DNA from: Gemmatimonadota bacterium | GTDB taxonomy: Bacteria > Gemmatimonadota > Gemmatimonadetes > Gemmatimonadales > Gemmatimonadaceae | Reading direction: 5' to 3' | Length of the DNA stretch: 64,000 nt | NCBI GenBank assembly: GCA_026387935.1 | Contig: JAPLKU010000005.1 | Span: 1-64,000 of the forward strand | In this document: positions 43,264-51,639 of the stretch, one piece after another | Numbering within the stretch: position 1 is the stretch's first letter | How the letters are laid out: each line of letters begins with the position of its first letter | Notes under the pieces: generated by a model | Databases searched by the model: none | The model's input: the letters and a program-made list of their open reading frames with translations, nothing else | What the model was told of the DNA's origin: nothing | Program-made: the position numbers and the translations under genes

Positions 43264-44147
43264 TCATCATCACCGGCGCTACGGGCTTTGTTGGTCGCGC
43301 CGTCTGCGACGCCCTTCGCACCAAGAGTCACCGCGTTGTCACGATTGGACGCGACGCCAACTCCGACGTGCAATGGCCGGCACGTGGCGATTTCGACGCC
43401 GACGCGCTCGCGAAATTGTCTGGCGCGCGCGCGGCGGTGCATCTCGCCGGCGAACCGATTGGCGCGCGCTGGACCGCCGCGCGGAAGGACGCCATCCTGC
43501 GGAGCCGTGTTGATGCCACGGCAACCCTCGCGCGCGCCTTGGCGAGCCTGAGTCCAAAGCCAGCCGCGATGATCTCGGCGTCGGCCATCGGCTACTACGG
43601 GAATCGCGGGGACGAGTGGCTCGATGAATCGAGCGCCGCCGGCGACGACTTTCTTTCAGGTGTGGTGCGCGCCTGGGAAGACGCCACACAACCGGCCGCA
43701 GTCGCAGGGCTTCGCGTGGTGCGGTTGCGCTTCGGTCTCGTCTTCGGTCGTGGCGGCGGAATGCTTGACCAGGTACGCCTGCCCTTCTCGCTCGGCGCCG
43801 GCGGCGTGCTCGGGAGCGGTACACAATGGATGAGTTGGGTTGCGCTCGACGATCTCGTGCGCGTCGTCGTGCGCGCCATTGATGATCCACAAATCACGGG
43901 CGCCGTCAACGTGGTGAGCCCGAATCCGGTTCGGAACGCCGAGTTCACGGCAGCGCTTGGTATGGTGCTGCGCCGGCCGGCCGTGATTCCGGTGCCGGCG
44001 TTCGCGCTGCGCGCGCTCTTCGGTGAGATGGCCGACGGTGCGCTCCTCGCCAGCCAGCGCGTGCGACCCGCCCGGCTGCTGGCATCCGAATTCGCGTTCG
44101 ACCACCCTACGGTGGACGGCGCGCTGCGCGCCGCACTCACTCCATGA
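43260..44147 (+). CDS. TIGR01777 family NAD-dependent epimerase (YfcH-like)
   Basis: A 295-residue extended short-chain dehydrogenase-like protein. It has the nucleotide motif IITGATGFVGRAVCDAL at the N-terminus, then AAVHLAGEPIGARWTAARKD, which is diagnostic of TIGR01777/YfcH, and SASAIGYYGNRGDEWLDE containing the active-site Ser and Tyr region. The C-terminal DUF1731-like part has GAVNVVSPNPVRNAEF and VPAFALRALFGEMADGALL. The physiological reaction is unknown. Its coupling to the glycosylase suggests a shared transcript. Confidence 0.9.
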   Translation: MIIITGATGFVGRAVCDALRTKSHRVVTIGRDANSDVQWPARGDFDADALAKLSGARAAVHLAGEPIGARWTAARKDAILRSRVDATATLARALASLSPKPAAMISASAIGYYGNRGDEWLDESSAAGDDFLSGVVRAWEDATQPAAVAGLRVVRLRFGLVFGRGGGMLDQVRLPFSLGAGGVLGSGTQWMSWVALDDLVRVVVRAIDDPQITGAVNVVSPNPVRNAEFTAALGMVLRRPAVIPVPAFALRALFGEMADGALLASQRVRPARLLASEFAFDHPTVDGALRAALTP

Positions 44148-44412
44148 CCAACGGCTACACCTGCCGGTGTGCCCATGCTGTCGGCGCGCGGAAGGAGTCG
44201 CTGCGCGACAATTGCGCGAAGCATTTCGGACATCTGCAAGCGTGACGCTTTCTGCTGATCGGACTGTAGTCCGGCGAGGAATGCGCGAATCGCCAACGGC
44301 ACGTCGGAGCGGAGCCGAATTGTTCCGGTAGTCCTGGTAGATTTAAAAAAGAAGCGGGCGGACACGCGGGTGCGAGTCCGCTGCCAGTGGGAGTCCCATT
44401 TCGGAGCAAGAG

Positions 44413-44913
44413 ATGCCTGTCGTAACCTTTGAAAGACTGCCCGACGATGCTCGGGTTTGGGTGTTCGGTGCCGCGGCGCCGGTTGACGAAATCGACGCGC
44501 CAAAGTTGCTGGCAGCCGTTGATGCCTTTCTGCTCCAGTGGAATGCCCATGGCCATCCGCTGACGGCGGCGCGGGACTGGCGCGAAGATCGATTCCTCAT
44601 TGTGGGCGTGGACCAGCGCGCCGAAGGAGCGTCGGGGTGCTCGATTGATGGTCTCTTCCAAACGCTCAAGGAGCTCGAGTCGGCCATTGGAACGACGCTC
44701 CTCGCCGGCGGTGGAGTCTATTTCCGCGATTCGATTGGCTTGGTGCACTGTATCACGCGCCAAGAGTTTGAAGCGATGTCGCGTCGCCTTCAGGTGAACG
44801 GCGATACGCCGGTGTTCGACACCACGGTGACGACGGCCGGTGCGCTTCGCACCCATCTCGAGCGCCCGGCGTCCACGAGCTGGCACGCCGGGCTGCTGCA
44901 GACCGCGAGTTAG
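44413..44913 (+). CDS. Conserved hypothetical protein
   Basis: A 166-residue soluble protein with a purine-rich leader before its ATG. The sequence has the ordered motifs VWVFGAAAPVDEID, LLQWNAHGHPLTAARDWRED, FLIVGVDQRAEGASGCSIDG and GLVHCITRQEFEA. The GCSIDG segment is well conserved in a widespread family of unknown function that is sometimes mislabelled as an ABC ATPase; no Walker motifs are present here. The stop overlaps the stop of the convergent CDGSH gene by 4 bp. The 265 bp upstream contain only a weak coding-like trace on the other strand. Confidence 0.7.
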   Translation: MPVVTFERLPDDARVWVFGAAAPVDEIDAPKLLAAVDAFLLQWNAHGHPLTAARDWREDRFLIVGVDQRAEGASGCSIDGLFQTLKELESAIGTTLLAGGGVYFRDSIGLVHCITRQEFEAMSRRLQVNGDTPVFDTTVTTAGALRTHLERPASTSWHAGLLQTAS

Positions 44914-45188
44914 ATCGCGGCCGGGGCTGCGGGCACGGCAGGCACGTCCGGAGGATCAACAAATCCGCACGCCTTATGAGCGCCATCGCAGAACGGTTTC
45001 CTCGCGGAGTGACCGCAGCGGCAGAGTGACGTGTTCGGCTTGCCGACTGGTCGTGGTATTTCGTGCCCTTCGTGGTCGACCAGCCGAAAATCACCGGTGA
45101 CCAGGAACGACCCGTTCTTGCGGACCTTGATTTCCACTCCGGTTGGAGCCGGCGGCGATGCCGCCGCCGGCAAAGCTGGTTCGGTCAT
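44910..45188 (-). CDS. CDGSH iron-sulfur domain protein
   Basis: A 92-residue protein. The start at 45188 overlaps the upstream stop (ATGA). The CDGSH-type 2Fe-2S motif is SLCRCGHSARKPFCDGAHKA, with three Cys and one His as ligands. It is preceded by a beta-rich segment (ENGSFLV-like, here KVRKNGSFLVTGDFRLVDHE) of the kind seen in bacterial single-CDGSH or divergent Fer4_19-linked proteins. The Pro/Ala-rich termini are probably disordered. The function is likely redox or cluster transfer. It is translationally coupled to a small membrane protein. Confidence 0.88.
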   Translation of the reverse strand: MTEPALPAAASPPAPTGVEIKVRKNGSFLVTGDFRLVDHEGHEIPRPVGKPNTSLCRCGHSARKPFCDGAHKACGFVDPPDVPAVPAAPAAI

Positions 45189-45625
45189 GCGCGCAACCAG
45201 TCCGGCTGCCAGTTCTTGATCTGCCTCTTGATTTGCTCGTCCGTGGCGAGCTCTCCTGACAGGCAACGCTCCACCAAGCCGGGCAATTCGGCATCACCGG
45301 CAAAGCGGAGACCAACGAACTGTTTGCGCGTGAGTTCATTGATCCGTCCGGCCGATGCGCCGGTGAGGACCTGACCGAGGCGCCCTCCCATCTCCAGCCG
45401 AATGACGCGGTCCTGCACGGTGTTCACCATGACGCGCGCCATGAGGGCCACGATGGCCAGCGCAACAGCCACGAGCACGCTCCAGCTATTCAGCAGGGTC
45501 GGGATCCGCACGGCCTGCCAACTGGCGAAGATCACGTTGCCGAACAGGATCGGCAGCGCGACGAAGTGAATAGCGGGCACCCAACGGCGGTGCGACTTGA
45601 TGTCTTGCGGCGGGACTGTGGCCAT
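45185..45625 (-). CDS. Small membrane protein, DUF6526-like
   Basis: A 146-residue protein with AGGAG eight bases before ATG 45625. The N-terminus PPQDIKSHRRWVPAIHFVAL resembles the P-Q-x-x-K-x-H-R motif of DUF6526. Two transmembrane segments follow (about 20-38 and 46-68), then a cytoplasmic helical region of about 75 residues with RVIRLEMGGRLGQVL and KQFVGLRFAGDAELPGLVERC. The family name is from memory and its function is unknown. The stop overlaps the CDGSH start by 4 nt. It is divergent from the HlyD-type exporter unit with 113 bp in between. Confidence 0.68.
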   Translation of the reverse strand: MATVPPQDIKSHRRWVPAIHFVALPILFGNVIFASWQAVRIPTLLNSWSVLVAVALAIVALMARVMVNTVQDRVIRLEMGGRLGQVLTGASAGRINELTRKQFVGLRFAGDAELPGLVERCLSGELATDEQIKRQIKNWQPDWLRA

Positions 45626-45738
45626 TGTGGATACTCCTGACAAGTGGTGATGCCGAAATCTGCCGCCCGGACCACTCTGTCGGGAGCACATGCGCCCACG
45701 GGCTACACGTCATGCCGTCGGTCGCCATAGCTTTCAGC

Positions 45739-46719
45739 ATGCGAATCACCGGCCCAGTTCTCCTGTTCGCCATCGTCAGCACGGCGTGCGGCCGCGCCAC
45801 GCCAGGCTCGATCGAAGCCACCGGCACGCTCGAAGTTATCGAGATCCCGGTGGCGTCCACCGTGCCCGGTCGTGTGGCGCGTGTCCTGGTCATCGAGGGG
45901 GCAACCGTTCGCGCCGGCGACACCCTTGCCGTCCTCACGCAGCCGTCGCTCTCATCCGATGAACTGCAGCGCTCGGCCCGTGCACGTGCGGCGCGCGCTG
46001 CGCTCGCCGAACTCGAACATGGCGCGCGGGCGGATGAACTGCGCCGCGCTGAGGCGGACTTGGCGTCGGCCGAAGCCGATGCCGCACGCGCGGCCCGCGA
46101 TGCCGAGCGCTTGAAGGGATTGGCCGACCGTCAGGTGGCGAGCGCCGCGCAATACGATGCGGCACGCACGCTGGCCACGCAGGCAGGCGCCCGCCGCGAC
46201 GCCGCCAAGTCGTCGCTAGCACTGTTGCGCGATGGCGCGCGCAGCGAACGCATCTCGGCGGCTCGCGCCGAGTCGGAGGTGGCCGATGCATCGGCGGCGA
46301 GCCTGCGCGCCACGGCGCGCGACCTCGTGCTGCTCGCACCAACGGACGGCATAGTGACCAGCAAGAATGTTGAGGCCGGCGAAGTGGTTGGCGCTGGCCG
46401 CGCGGTTGTCACCGTGGCCGATGTGAAACGGCAGACGGTGCGGGTGTTCGTTTCAAAGGGGGACCTGTCGCGCGTGCAACCGGGGCAGAAGGTGCACGGC
46501 GTCCTCGACGGCTACCCGGAGCGTGACTTTCAGGGGCGCGTCGCCATGATTGCCACGAAGGCGGAGTTCACCCCGCGTGTGGCGCTGACGGAAAAGGAGC
46601 GGGCCGATCTGCTCTTTGCGGTGAAGGTCGAGTTTGCAGACACGACAGGCATGCTGAAGGCCGGCCTGCCGATCACCGTCCACATCGAGCCGGCAGCCGG
46701 GGCGACGAAGGCGCCGTGA
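45739..46719 (+). CDS. HlyD-family periplasmic adaptor (membrane fusion) lipoprotein
   Basis: A 326-residue membrane-fusion protein. ATG 45739 gives a lipoprotein signal ending in VSTAC. The lipoyl half-domains (GTLEVIEIPVASTVPGRVAR and LLAPTDGIVTSKNVEAGEVV) flank a long Ala-rich coiled-coil hairpin at about residues 80-185. After it comes the beta-barrel domain (VRVFVSKGDLSRVQPGQKVH). It is the first of three genes linked by 4-nt overlaps. With the ATPase and ABC-2 permease it forms a YbhGFSR-like drug or toxin exporter, and the adaptor would connect to an outer-membrane channel encoded elsewhere. Confidence 0.9.
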   Translation: MRITGPVLLFAIVSTACGRATPGSIEATGTLEVIEIPVASTVPGRVARVLVIEGATVRAGDTLAVLTQPSLSSDELQRSARARAARAALAELEHGARADELRRAEADLASAEADAARAARDAERLKGLADRQVASAAQYDAARTLATQAGARRDAAKSSLALLRDGARSERISAARAESEVADASAASLRATARDLVLLAPTDGIVTSKNVEAGEVVGAGRAVVTVADVKRQTVRVFVSKGDLSRVQPGQKVHGVLDGYPERDFQGRVAMIATKAEFTPRVALTEKERADLLFAVKVEFADTTGMLKAGLPITVHIEPAAGATKAP

Positions 46720-47483
46720 CCGTGACGCCCGCCGGCCCATCCGGCGCGCCGGCCGTCGTCACCCGCGCGCTGCGAAAGGAGTTCGGCGCGAGCGTTGCTG
46801 TGGAGGGACTCGACCTCACGATCAATCGCGGTGAGGTGTTCGGGTTGCTCGGTCCAAATGGCTCCGGGAAGACGACGACGATTCGCATGCTCTGTGCGCT
46901 CATGGCGCCGACATCAGGCAGCGCGGAAGTGGTTGGGCTCGATATCGAACACCAAGGCGAGCGAGTGCGCGAGCGAATCGGCTACATGTCGCAGCGTTAT
47001 GGGCTCTACGACGACCTGACCGTCTACGAAAACCTGCGATTCTACTCGACGGTGTACGGCTTGCATGGCGATGCGCGCGCGAAGCGGCTCGCCGAGCACA
47101 TCCACACGCTCGGACTCGATGATCGGATCAACCAGCTGGCGGGGACGCTTTCCGGTGGATGGAAGCAGCGGCTGGCGCTGGCCTGCGCCACGGCGCACTC
47201 GCCTGAGATGTTGTTCCTCGATGAGCCGACCGCCGGCGTGGATCCAGCGGCGCGGCGCGATTTCTGGAAATCCATTTACGATCTCGCCGCCGCCGGTACC
47301 ACGATTCTGGTCACCACGCACTACATGGATGAAGCGGAGCGCTGCCAGCGCCTCGCGTTCCTTTCTCGCGGACACCTGATTGCGCTTGGCACGCCGAAGG
47401 AGATCACCACGCAGTTCGGCGCGACGAGCATCGAGGACGTGTTCATCGAGTTGCAGCGCCGCGATGAAGGGGTCCGCGTATGA
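46716..47483 (+). CDS. ABC-2 type exporter ATP-binding protein
   Basis: A 255-residue ATPase starting at GTG 46716 (GTGA overlap). Walker A is GPNGSGKTT, the signature is LSGGWKQRLALA and Walker B is MLFLDEPTAGVDPAARRDFW, followed by the H-loop in TTHYMDEAERC. This is the DrrA/CcmA-like class that energises ABC-2 permeases. The product acts with the permease encoded immediately downstream (ATGA overlap). The substrate is not predictable. Confidence 0.95.
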   Translation: MTVTPAGPSGAPAVVTRALRKEFGASVAVEGLDLTINRGEVFGLLGPNGSGKTTTIRMLCALMAPTSGSAEVVGLDIEHQGERVRERIGYMSQRYGLYDDLTVYENLRFYSTVYGLHGDARAKRLAEHIHTLGLDDRINQLAGTLSGGWKQRLALACATAHSPEMLFLDEPTAGVDPAARRDFWKSIYDLAAAGTTILVTTHYMDEAERCQRLAFLSRGHLIALGTPKEITTQFGATSIEDVFIELQRRDEGVRV

Positions 47484-48610
47484 GCCTCGTCACGCGAGTC
47501 CGGCTCTCGCGCTTCTGGCCCATGCTCTGGAAGGAATTCGTCCAGATGCGGCGCGACCGCCTCACGCTGGGCATGATGACGATGTTGCCGGCCGTGCAGC
47601 TGATGCTTTTTGGTTATGCCATTCAGACGGACGTCCGGCATCTGCCCACGGTGGTGCTTGACGAGTCCCGCACGGCGGACAGTCGCCGGCTGATCGGGGT
47701 CATCGCGAACACTGGAAATTTTCAGATCGTCGGTGAAGTGGCGAGTCGTGAGGCGTTGCGCGCGGAGATCATGGCATCGCGCGCATCAGCCGCGCTCGTG
47801 ATTCCTCCGGACTATGCCCGCGATTTGCGCGCCGGCCGCACGGCGACGGCACAGATGATTGTCGACGCGGCCGATCCGCAATCGTCGTCGGCCGCGATGT
47901 CCGGTGCCCAGCTCGCGGCGGCCGCGCTCGCCACGCAGATCGTCACCGAACGCGCTGCCCTCGTTCCACCGCTCGAAATGCGCGTGCGGCCCTGGTTCAA
48001 CCCAGCCCAGCGGAGCGCGATTTTCATTGTGCCCGGGGTGATCGGCGTGCTCCTCACGATCACGCTGACGCTGATCACGAGCACGGCAATCGTGCGCGAG
48101 CGCGAGCGTGGCACATTGGAGCAACTCGTCGTCACTCCCATCGGCAAGACGAGCCTCATGCTCGGCAAGCTCGTGCCGTTCATGCTCGTTGGGTACGTGC
48201 AGATGACCGTGGTGCTTGGGCTCGGAAAGCTGATCTTCCGGATTCCCACGGAAGGGAGCATTCCGATGCTCTACCTCCTCGCGCTCCCGTTCATGTTCGC
48301 GAGCCTCGGCGTCGGCCTACTGATCTCGACGGTGGCGCGGAGTCAGGCGCAGGCAATGCAGCTGTCATTCTTCTTCATGCTGCCGAATATCCTGCTCTCC
48401 GGCTACATCTTTCCGCGCGTCGCGATGCCGGAGCCGGCACAATGGATTGGGCTCGTGCTCCCGCTGACCTACTTCCTCAAGGTGCTGCGTGGCATCCTGC
48501 TGAAAGGCGTCGTTTTCACCGATGTCTGGCAACCCACCGTCTCCATGATCGTCATCGCGACGGTGCTGCTCGCCGTCAGCGTACGCCGGTTCAGGAAGAC
48601 GATCGAGTAG
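47480..48610 (+). CDS. ABC-2 type exporter permease
   Basis: A 376-residue YbhS/YbhR-like permease. An N-terminal membrane helix (about 25-47) precedes a periplasmic domain of about 130 residues (DVRHLPTVVLDESRTADSRR onwards). Five membrane helices then occupy about 170-370, including the ABC-2 motif VRERERGTLEQLVVTPIGKT at the cytoplasmic turn and the conserved LPLTYFLKVLRGILLKG near the C-terminus. It completes the three-gene exporter. Only one permease gene is present, so it would act as a homodimer. Confidence 0.92.
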   Translation: MSLVTRVRLSRFWPMLWKEFVQMRRDRLTLGMMTMLPAVQLMLFGYAIQTDVRHLPTVVLDESRTADSRRLIGVIANTGNFQIVGEVASREALRAEIMASRASAALVIPPDYARDLRAGRTATAQMIVDAADPQSSSAAMSGAQLAAAALATQIVTERAALVPPLEMRVRPWFNPAQRSAIFIVPGVIGVLLTITLTLITSTAIVRERERGTLEQLVVTPIGKTSLMLGKLVPFMLVGYVQMTVVLGLGKLIFRIPTEGSIPMLYLLALPFMFASLGVGLLISTVARSQAQAMQLSFFFMLPNILLSGYIFPRVAMPEPAQWIGLVLPLTYFLKVLRGILLKGVVFTDVWQPTVSMIVIATVLLAVSVRRFRKTIE

Positions 48611-48772
48611 CGGCGCGCAATGCGGCGCACGAACACAATCGCGGCCGTCACGGCCACCGCCCAGCCTAGGGCGGTCGGGAGTTACCGGGGAGGTAGGCGT
48701 CGAGCCAGTCGGGGGTGGTCATCGCAAGGGACTGAGGCGTGGGGCCGCCGGAAACTTCACGTCGCGCATGCG

Positions 48773-48778
48773 TATAAT
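48773..48778 (+). promoter_or_regulatory. Candidate -10 box for the msrPQ unit
   Basis: A perfect TATAAT lies 28 bp before the msrP start, with GGAGG between it and the ATG. It is the only full consensus -10 noticed near a gene start in this window. No good TTGACA hexamer stands at the right distance, so it may depend on an activator or an alternative sigma factor. The rest of the 195-bp gap shows nothing convincing. Confidence 0.45.
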
Positions 48779-48805
48779 ACGACAGCACAGGGAGGAACCC
48801 GAGAA

Positions 48806-49753
48806 ATGCATATTCGACGCGCTCCGGACGTCCAGTCGTCCGAAATCACGAAAGAAGACCACTACCTGAACCGCCGCGAGTGGATCGCGGCGGCTGTTGC
48901 CGCAGGCGCAGCAGCCGGTTTCGTGCCGCAGACCCTTCAGGCGCTCACGCAAGGCCAGGGACCGGTCGCCACCGGCACGCCCTATGGTCTGCAGAAGGAC
49001 GACAAGCCCACGCCGTGGGAAGACGTCACCGGCTACAACAACTTCTATGAGTTCGGCACCGCGAAGGAAGATCCCGCGCAGTATGCCAAGGGATTCAAGC
49101 CGAAGCCGTGGACCGTGAAGGTGGACGGCATGGTGAAGAACGCGGCCGACTACCAGCTCGAGGATTTTCTCAAGCCGGCCAAGATCGAGGACCGCATCTA
49201 CAGGCACCGGTGTGTCGAGGCGTGGTCAATGGTGATTCCGTGGCGCGGCTTTTCACTATCGGACATCCTGAAGCGCGCCGAGCCGACCTCGCAGGCCAAG
49301 TTCGTGGAGTTCACGACGCTGTTTGACCCGCGCCGCATGCCGGGCCAGACGATGCGCGTCCTTGATTGGCCGTACGTCGAAGGCCTGCGCCTCGACGAAG
49401 CGATGCACCCGCTCGCACTGATGGTGACGGGCGTCTATGGCCGCGATCTACCCAACCAGAATGGCGCGCCGCTTCGCCTGCACGTGCCCTGGAAGTACGG
49501 CTTCAAGAGCGTCAAGTCGATTGTGCGCATCCGCCTCGTGGACAAGCAGCCGCGCAACACCTGGAACCTCTCGGCGCCGGACGAATACGGGTTCTATTCA
49601 AATGTGAATCCTGAAGTCGATCACCCGCGCTGGAGCCAGGCGACTGAACGGCGCATTGGGGAGTTCAGCAAGCGCAAGACGCTGATGTTCAACGGCTACG
49701 CGGACCAGGTGGCGTCCATGTACACGGGGATGGATCTGAGGAAGAACTACTGA
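48806..49753 (+). CDS. msrP: Protein-methionine-sulfoxide reductase catalytic subunit MsrP
   Basis: A 315-residue periplasmic molybdoenzyme (formerly YedY) that reduces methionine sulfoxide in oxidised envelope proteins. GGAGG precedes the ATG. A twin-arginine signal ([19 protein letters not shown]) exports it folded with its molybdopterin. The cofactor region [18 protein letters not shown] contains the molybdenum ligand Cys136. The later signatures [14 protein letters not shown] and [20 protein letters not shown] are typical of MsrP. The haem-bearing partner MsrQ is encoded directly after it. Confidence 0.95.
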   Translation: MHIRRAPDVQSSEITKEDHYLNRREWIAAAVAAGAAAGFVPQTLQALTQGQGPVATGTPYGLQKDDKPTPWEDVTGYNNFYEFGTAKEDPAQYAKGFKPKPWTVKVDGMVKNAADYQLEDFLKPAKIEDRIYRHRCVEAWSMVIPWRGFSLSDILKRAEPTSQAKFVEFTTLFDPRRMPGQTMRVLDWPYVEGLRLDEAMHPLALMVTGVYGRDLPNQNGAPLRLHVPWKYGFKSVKSIVRIRLVDKQPRNTWNLSAPDEYGFYSNVNPEVDHPRWSQATERRIGEFSKRKTLMFNGYADQVASMYTGMDLRKNY

Positions 49754-50376
49754 ACTTCCGGGCGCTCAAGGAGCCACGTGGGTTTGGCGTGCTCCTCATC
49801 GTGGCGTTGTGCATCCCGCCGGTGCTGGGCATCGCCGGGGTGGCGTCCGACATTCTCGCGCACACGCGGTATTTCGGCTCGAATCCGGTCAAGGAAGTGG
49901 AACACTTTCTTGGCCGGTGGACGCTGCGCCTTATTTTCGCAACGCTCACCATCACGCCCCTTCGGCAGATCTCGGGCTGGAACTGGCTCGCGAAGCACCG
50001 CCGCACACTCGGCCTCTTCGCCTTCGCGTATCTCACGTTGCACTGGATCGCGTACGCGTTCCTCGACGTACAGCTCGACTGGGGCGAACTCAAGAAAGAT
50101 CTGCTCAAGCGCCCCTACATCTTCCTCGGCATGACGGCGCTGCTGCTGATGATTCCGCTCGTGATCACGTCCACGAAGGCGATGATCCGGCGGCTCGGCA
50201 GGAACTGGACGAAGCTGCACCGGCTGATCTACATCATCGCGATCCTCGGTGTGATTCACTACAGTATGGCGGTGAAGAAAGACCTGACCGATCCGCTCAC
50301 GTACGGCGCCGTGCTGTTGGTGTTGTATGGATGGCGCATATACCGCGCGACCCGCTCGCGGCCCGCGCCGGCATGA
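49750..50376 (+). CDS. msrQ: Haem-binding membrane subunit MsrQ, probable CTG start
   Basis: MsrQ passes electrons through membrane haem to MsrP. Motifs are [44 protein letters not shown] and [17 protein letters not shown], which carry the conserved haem-ligand histidines; about six helices are seen. The first ordinary start is GTG 49789, which has no ribosome-binding site nearby and begins at the first helix. In the same frame a CTG at 49750 overlaps the msrP stop (CTGA), and GAGG lies eight bases upstream. It gives a 208-residue protein, matching the usual length of about 210. I therefore use CTG, as an inference. Confidence 0.85.
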   Translation: MNFRALKEPRGFGVLLIVALCIPPVLGIAGVASDILAHTRYFGSNPVKEVEHFLGRWTLRLIFATLTITPLRQISGWNWLAKHRRTLGLFAFAYLTLHWIAYAFLDVQLDWGELKKDLLKRPYIFLGMTALLLMIPLVITSTKAMIRRLGRNWTKLHRLIYIIAILGVIHYSMAVKKDLTDPLTYGAVLLVLYGWRIYRATRSRPAPA

Positions 50377-50437
50377 TCGACGAACGCCTCGGCCGCCGCG
50401 ACTCCGTGATCGCGCTCCCTTTCTCGAGAAACGCACA

Positions 50438-51595
50438 GTGACCGAACGGAGCCGGAACTGTTTTGCGATCGTCACGCCGGGGTTTGAGGTGGTGACCGAG
50501 GGTGAACTGAAGCGCCTCGCCGCGTTCGGAGTTGCCGATGTCGCGGCCGAAGAAGGCGGCGTTTCGTTTCACGGGAACGATGCCGCGGTCTTTGTCGCCA
50601 ACTTGCACCTGCGCTCGGCGACTCGCGTGTTGGTACGCGTCGCGAGCTTCTCCGCGAAGTCTTTCGCGGAGCTTGAACGCCGCGCGAAGCCTGTGCTCTG
50701 GCGCGACTACGTTGCAAAGGGTCAGGACGCCGCGTTCAAGGTGACCTGCAAGAAATCGAAGCTCTATCACTCCGATGCGGTCGCCGAACGACTGGCCAAG
50801 TCGTTGGTAGCGGCGATGCCGGGATCCAAAGTGGTGGACCCTGGCGATGAAGAGGATGAGACGCAGGCGCAACGCGCCCAGCTCTTCATTGTCCGTGTGC
50901 TCCGCGACGTCGTGACGATCAGCGCGGATGCGTCAGGCGAACTGCTGCACCGCCGCGGCTATCGACTGGCCACCGCCAAGGCGCCAATCCGTGAAACGAT
51001 TGCCGCCGGCTGCTTGCTCGCCCTCGGATACGACGGCCGCGCGCCGCTCCTCGATCCGATGTGCGGCGCCGGCACATTTCCGATTGAAGCCGCGCTCATC
51101 GCGAGAAATATCGCCCCTGGTGCGGAACGCGTATTCGCCTGCGAGTCGTGGCCGGACTTCGACGCGGTCGCAGTGAAGCGCGAGCGAGCGGCTGCGCGGA
51201 AGAACGAACGTGCGTCATCGCACGCCCCAATCATCGCGTCGGACCGCGACGCCGGCGCGGTGAAAGCCACGCTGGCCAACGCCAAGCGCGCAGGGGTCGC
51301 TGACAACATCGTCGTGACCGAGCAGCCGCTTTCGGCTATAGAACCACCAGCAGGGCCAGGCCTCCTCATTGCCAACCCGCCCTACGGCGCGCGCGTTGGC
51401 GAAGGCGGCGATCTCCGCAATCTCTACGCGCAGTTTGGCAACGTCACTCGTGCGAAGGCGAAAGGCTGGCGCATTGCACTCGTCTCTGCCGATCGCGCGC
51501 TCGAGTCCCAAACGAAACTGCCGCTCGAGGAGCTCGTGAGCTTTTCGAACGGCGGAATCAAGGTGCGGTTGATTGGAACACGCGCCGCAACCTGA
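50438..51595 (+). CDS. THUMP-domain RNA methyltransferase (RlmL-N/TrmN-like)
   Basis: A 385-residue S-adenosylmethionine-dependent methyltransferase. The start is GTG 50438, with a weak GAGAA upstream. An N-terminal THUMP/ferredoxin-like region (about 1-165, with CFAIVTPGFEVVTEGELKRL and DAAFKVTCKKSKLYHSDAVA) binds RNA. The catalytic domain has LLDPMCGAGTFPIEAALIAR, DRDAGAVKATLANAKRAGV and the motif IV sequence LLIANPPYGARVG. This order fits the YcbY/RlmL N-terminal half, which makes N2-methylguanosine in 23S rRNA, or the tRNA enzyme Trm14/TrmN. The target nucleotide is not certain. Confidence 0.85.
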   Translation: MTERSRNCFAIVTPGFEVVTEGELKRLAAFGVADVAAEEGGVSFHGNDAAVFVANLHLRSATRVLVRVASFSAKSFAELERRAKPVLWRDYVAKGQDAAFKVTCKKSKLYHSDAVAERLAKSLVAAMPGSKVVDPGDEEDETQAQRAQLFIVRVLRDVVTISADASGELLHRRGYRLATAKAPIRETIAAGCLLALGYDGRAPLLDPMCGAGTFPIEAALIARNIAPGAERVFACESWPDFDAVAVKRERAAARKNERASSHAPIIASDRDAGAVKATLANAKRAGVADNIVVTEQPLSAIEPPAGPGLLIANPPYGARVGEGGDLRNLYAQFGNVTRAKAKGWRIALVSADRALESQTKLPLEELVSFSNGGIKVRLIGTRAAT

Positions 51596-51639
51596 CGCGG
51601 CGGCGCTCCACGACCTGCGGGAGAAGATCGGCTAGCGTA

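Noticed and set aside
48640-48722. A short minus-strand frame ([18 protein letters not shown]) followed in another frame by a hydrophobic stretch [18 protein letters not shown]
   Set aside because: Two pieces in different frames with no ribosome-binding site; the second runs into antisense of the ABC permease. Too short to call a gene or pseudogene.
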